Shown: in pieces, positions 62,863-64,000 of the stretch | How the letters are laid out: each line of letters starts with the position of its first letter | Position numbering within the stretch: position 1 is the stretch's first letter | From: Porogramme epimiltina | Taxonomy: Eukaryota; Basidiomycota; Agaricomycetes; Polyporales; Polyporaceae | Assembly (NCBI GenBank): GCA_900155495.1 | Contig: FTLJ01000161.1 | Span: 36,965-100,964 of the forward strand | Direction of reading: 5' to 3' | Length of the DNA stretch: 64,000 bases | Notes under the pieces: generated by a model | Told to the model about the DNA's origin: nothing | What the model saw: only the letters and a program-made list of their open reading frames with translations | The model's database searches: none | Made by a program: the position numbers and the translations under genes

Positions 62863-63540
62863 TCAACTCGAGTCCTTCCGGGGCCGCCCCCGCTTCTTCT
62901 TTGAGCTCGCGTCCGCGGCCGCAGAGGACGTCCCCGCGGCGGCGCTCGAGCCCGCCCCGCCCTCCTCGCCTGTTGAGGCGGCCGCGGAGCCAGACGCCTC
63001 GGGGTTCTTGCGGGGGCGGCCGCGCTTCTTCTTGGTCGGCGGCTCGGACGGCTCCCCGCCCTCCTTCTTGCCGTCGTCCTCTGACTTCCGCTTCTGGAGG
63101 GAGGACGCGCGGGTCAGCGCGCGGTCGGGCGAGCGAGCGCGGTGGGCGCGCGGGGAGACGGAGGAGGGGGAGAGCAGGGGAAGCGGGGTGCGCACCTTCG
63201 GGGGGCGGCCGCGGGGCCGTTTCTGGACCTCTGTGGAGGCGCCCGAGGCGGCAGCGAGGGCCTCTGCGGCGAGTGTCTTCTTGTTCTTGCTGCCCGGGGG
63301 GCGGCCGCGCTTGCGCTTGGGGGGCGGGCCAGAGGGGGCACCTGAGATCGCAAGATCAACGGCGGAGGTCAGTACGGCGCTTGGTGGGAGCGGGCGGAGG
63401 AGGGAGGCTAGCTAGCGGAAACGGAGCTAAGCCAAGCGTGGCAGGGGGCCCTGACCTGCGTCCTGCTCGGGCGGGGAGTCGTCGATCTCGTCGACCTTTG
63501 CGTCGTCGCTGGGGGGCTTGGGGTCTGGCGAGGCCGACAT
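62863..63540 (-). CDS. Small AT-hook protein (four AT-hooks)
   Basis: Probable HMGA-like chromatin protein that binds the minor groove of A/T-rich DNA. The ATG at 63540 gives MSASPDPKPPSDDAKVDEID, an acidic start. The intron at 63342-63455 joins EQDAG to APSGPPPKRKRGRPPG, the first hook. The second is QKRPRGRPPK, followed by an intron with donor GTGCGC. The third and fourth are TKKKRGRPRKNPE and SKKKRGRPRKDSS, the latter at the C-terminus. Ser/Ala/Gly-rich linkers lie between. No other domain is visible, and the product is about 160 residues. The two middle hooks could be misjoined if the intron between them is placed wrongly, but each hook is plain in its own exon. Confidence 0.85.
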
Positions 63541-64000
63541 CGCGGGCGGCGGGTGGTGCGCGGCGGCGGGGAGGCGGCGGGGAGGGGAGGAGGGCAGGGC
63601 CGGACGAAGGGAAGAAGGAAAAACGCGCAGGTTCGGGCTCGTTTTAACGTGAAAAAGGACACCAGGCTGGAGGAATTCTCGCGGGCGGCGCGTGCAGAAC
63701 GGCCGAAAGAGGGCATTATTATATCTCACTCGGATTTCGAACGTCCAGGCGGAAGCATCATCGTGCCCTCCGAGCCAGTACGTAATTTACGTAGTCCCTC
63801 TCGCCCTACAGTCCTCGCGCACGCTCCCAGCCGCCCCCCCGCCTCGCCCTCCCCGCCCCGCCGCGGGGCTGCGAGGGGGGCACACGCGCGCCGGGGCCGC
63901 GCTGGGCTTCGCCGCTGCGCCGTCGCCGTCGCGCCGCGGGAGGGCCCGGGGGCGCGCGGGACGCGGCAGGCGAGGCGAGGCGAGGGATGCGCACTGTGGC
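63541..64000. other. Upstream region of the AT-hook gene, to the window edge
   Basis: No gene seen. It should contain the AT-hook gene promoter. The last 200 bases are extremely GC-rich and could be the start region of a gene beyond the window. Confidence 0.4.

Noticed and set aside
62537..63415. 292-codon plus-strand frame opposite the AT-hook gene
   Set aside because: Antisense to exons with four canonical AT-hooks and recognisable introns. Composition shadow.

Overview
This is eukaryotic, GC-rich, intron-dense nuclear DNA from a filamentous fungus. It is most likely a basidiomycete of the Agaricomycetes, perhaps Polyporales-like; that placement is inferred from gene structure and protein style, not from a search. 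Genes are broken by many introns of about 50-75 bp with GTRNGY-type donors. Both strands are used, gene spacing is tight, and several divergent pairs start within 200-450 bp of each other. I saw no prokaryotic operons, CRISPR arrays, viral genes or recognisable transposons. The left edge cuts a Pumilio gene; the right edge is gene-free GC-rich DNA.

Layout. 0-9 kb: a partial Pumilio/PUF RNA-binding protein, kinesin-1 heavy chain and elongation factor Elf1, all on the minus strand. 8.8-12.6 kb: kinesin-5 (BimC/Eg5 type) on plus. 13-25 kb: a secretory and endosomal block with Vps55, the TRAPPII subunit Trs120, the Golgi PI 4-kinase Pik1 and a GT15 (Ktr/Kre2) mannosyltransferase, followed by an intron-containing tRNA-Val(CAC). 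25.6-30.2 kb: a large unrecognised disordered protein with a 12-residue polyglutamine run. 31.6-36 kb: a USP7/HAUSP (Ubp15) deubiquitinase. 36.2-39.8 kb: Sec66 and mitochondrial citrate synthase, divergent. 41.4-45.4 kb: an unrecognised protein with a Gly/Pro/Met-rich tail, divergent from a PP2A B56 regulatory subunit. 46.4-51.1 kb: primase large subunit, phosphatidylserine synthase and Nse1. 51.2-56.3 kb: an AAA+ ATPase with a long mitochondrial-type N-terminal extension, and phosphatidylinositol synthase. 58-60.2 kb: kynurenine 3-monooxygenase. 62.9-63.5 kb: a small protein with four AT-hooks.

These are nearly all conserved housekeeping genes, so the interest lies in arrangement and non-coding signals. 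Trs120 and Pik1, both acting at the late Golgi, share a 282-bp promoter. Phosphatidylserine synthase and phosphatidylinositol synthase, which both use CDP-diacylglycerol, lie about 7 kb apart. Perfect ACGCGT (MluI cell-cycle box) sites are packed directly upstream of the two DNA-replication and repair genes: four in 55 bp before NSE1 and two in 26 bp before primase PRI2. Other leads are a GC-AG intron in kinesin-1, an overlapping upstream ORF at USP7, a diverged duplicated segment beyond citrate synthase, and a 2.6-kb gene-free stretch between convergent genes.

Limits: exon boundaries were worked out by hand only where stated. Outer gene coordinates run from the inferred start codon to the inferred stop and include introns; untranslated regions are not included.
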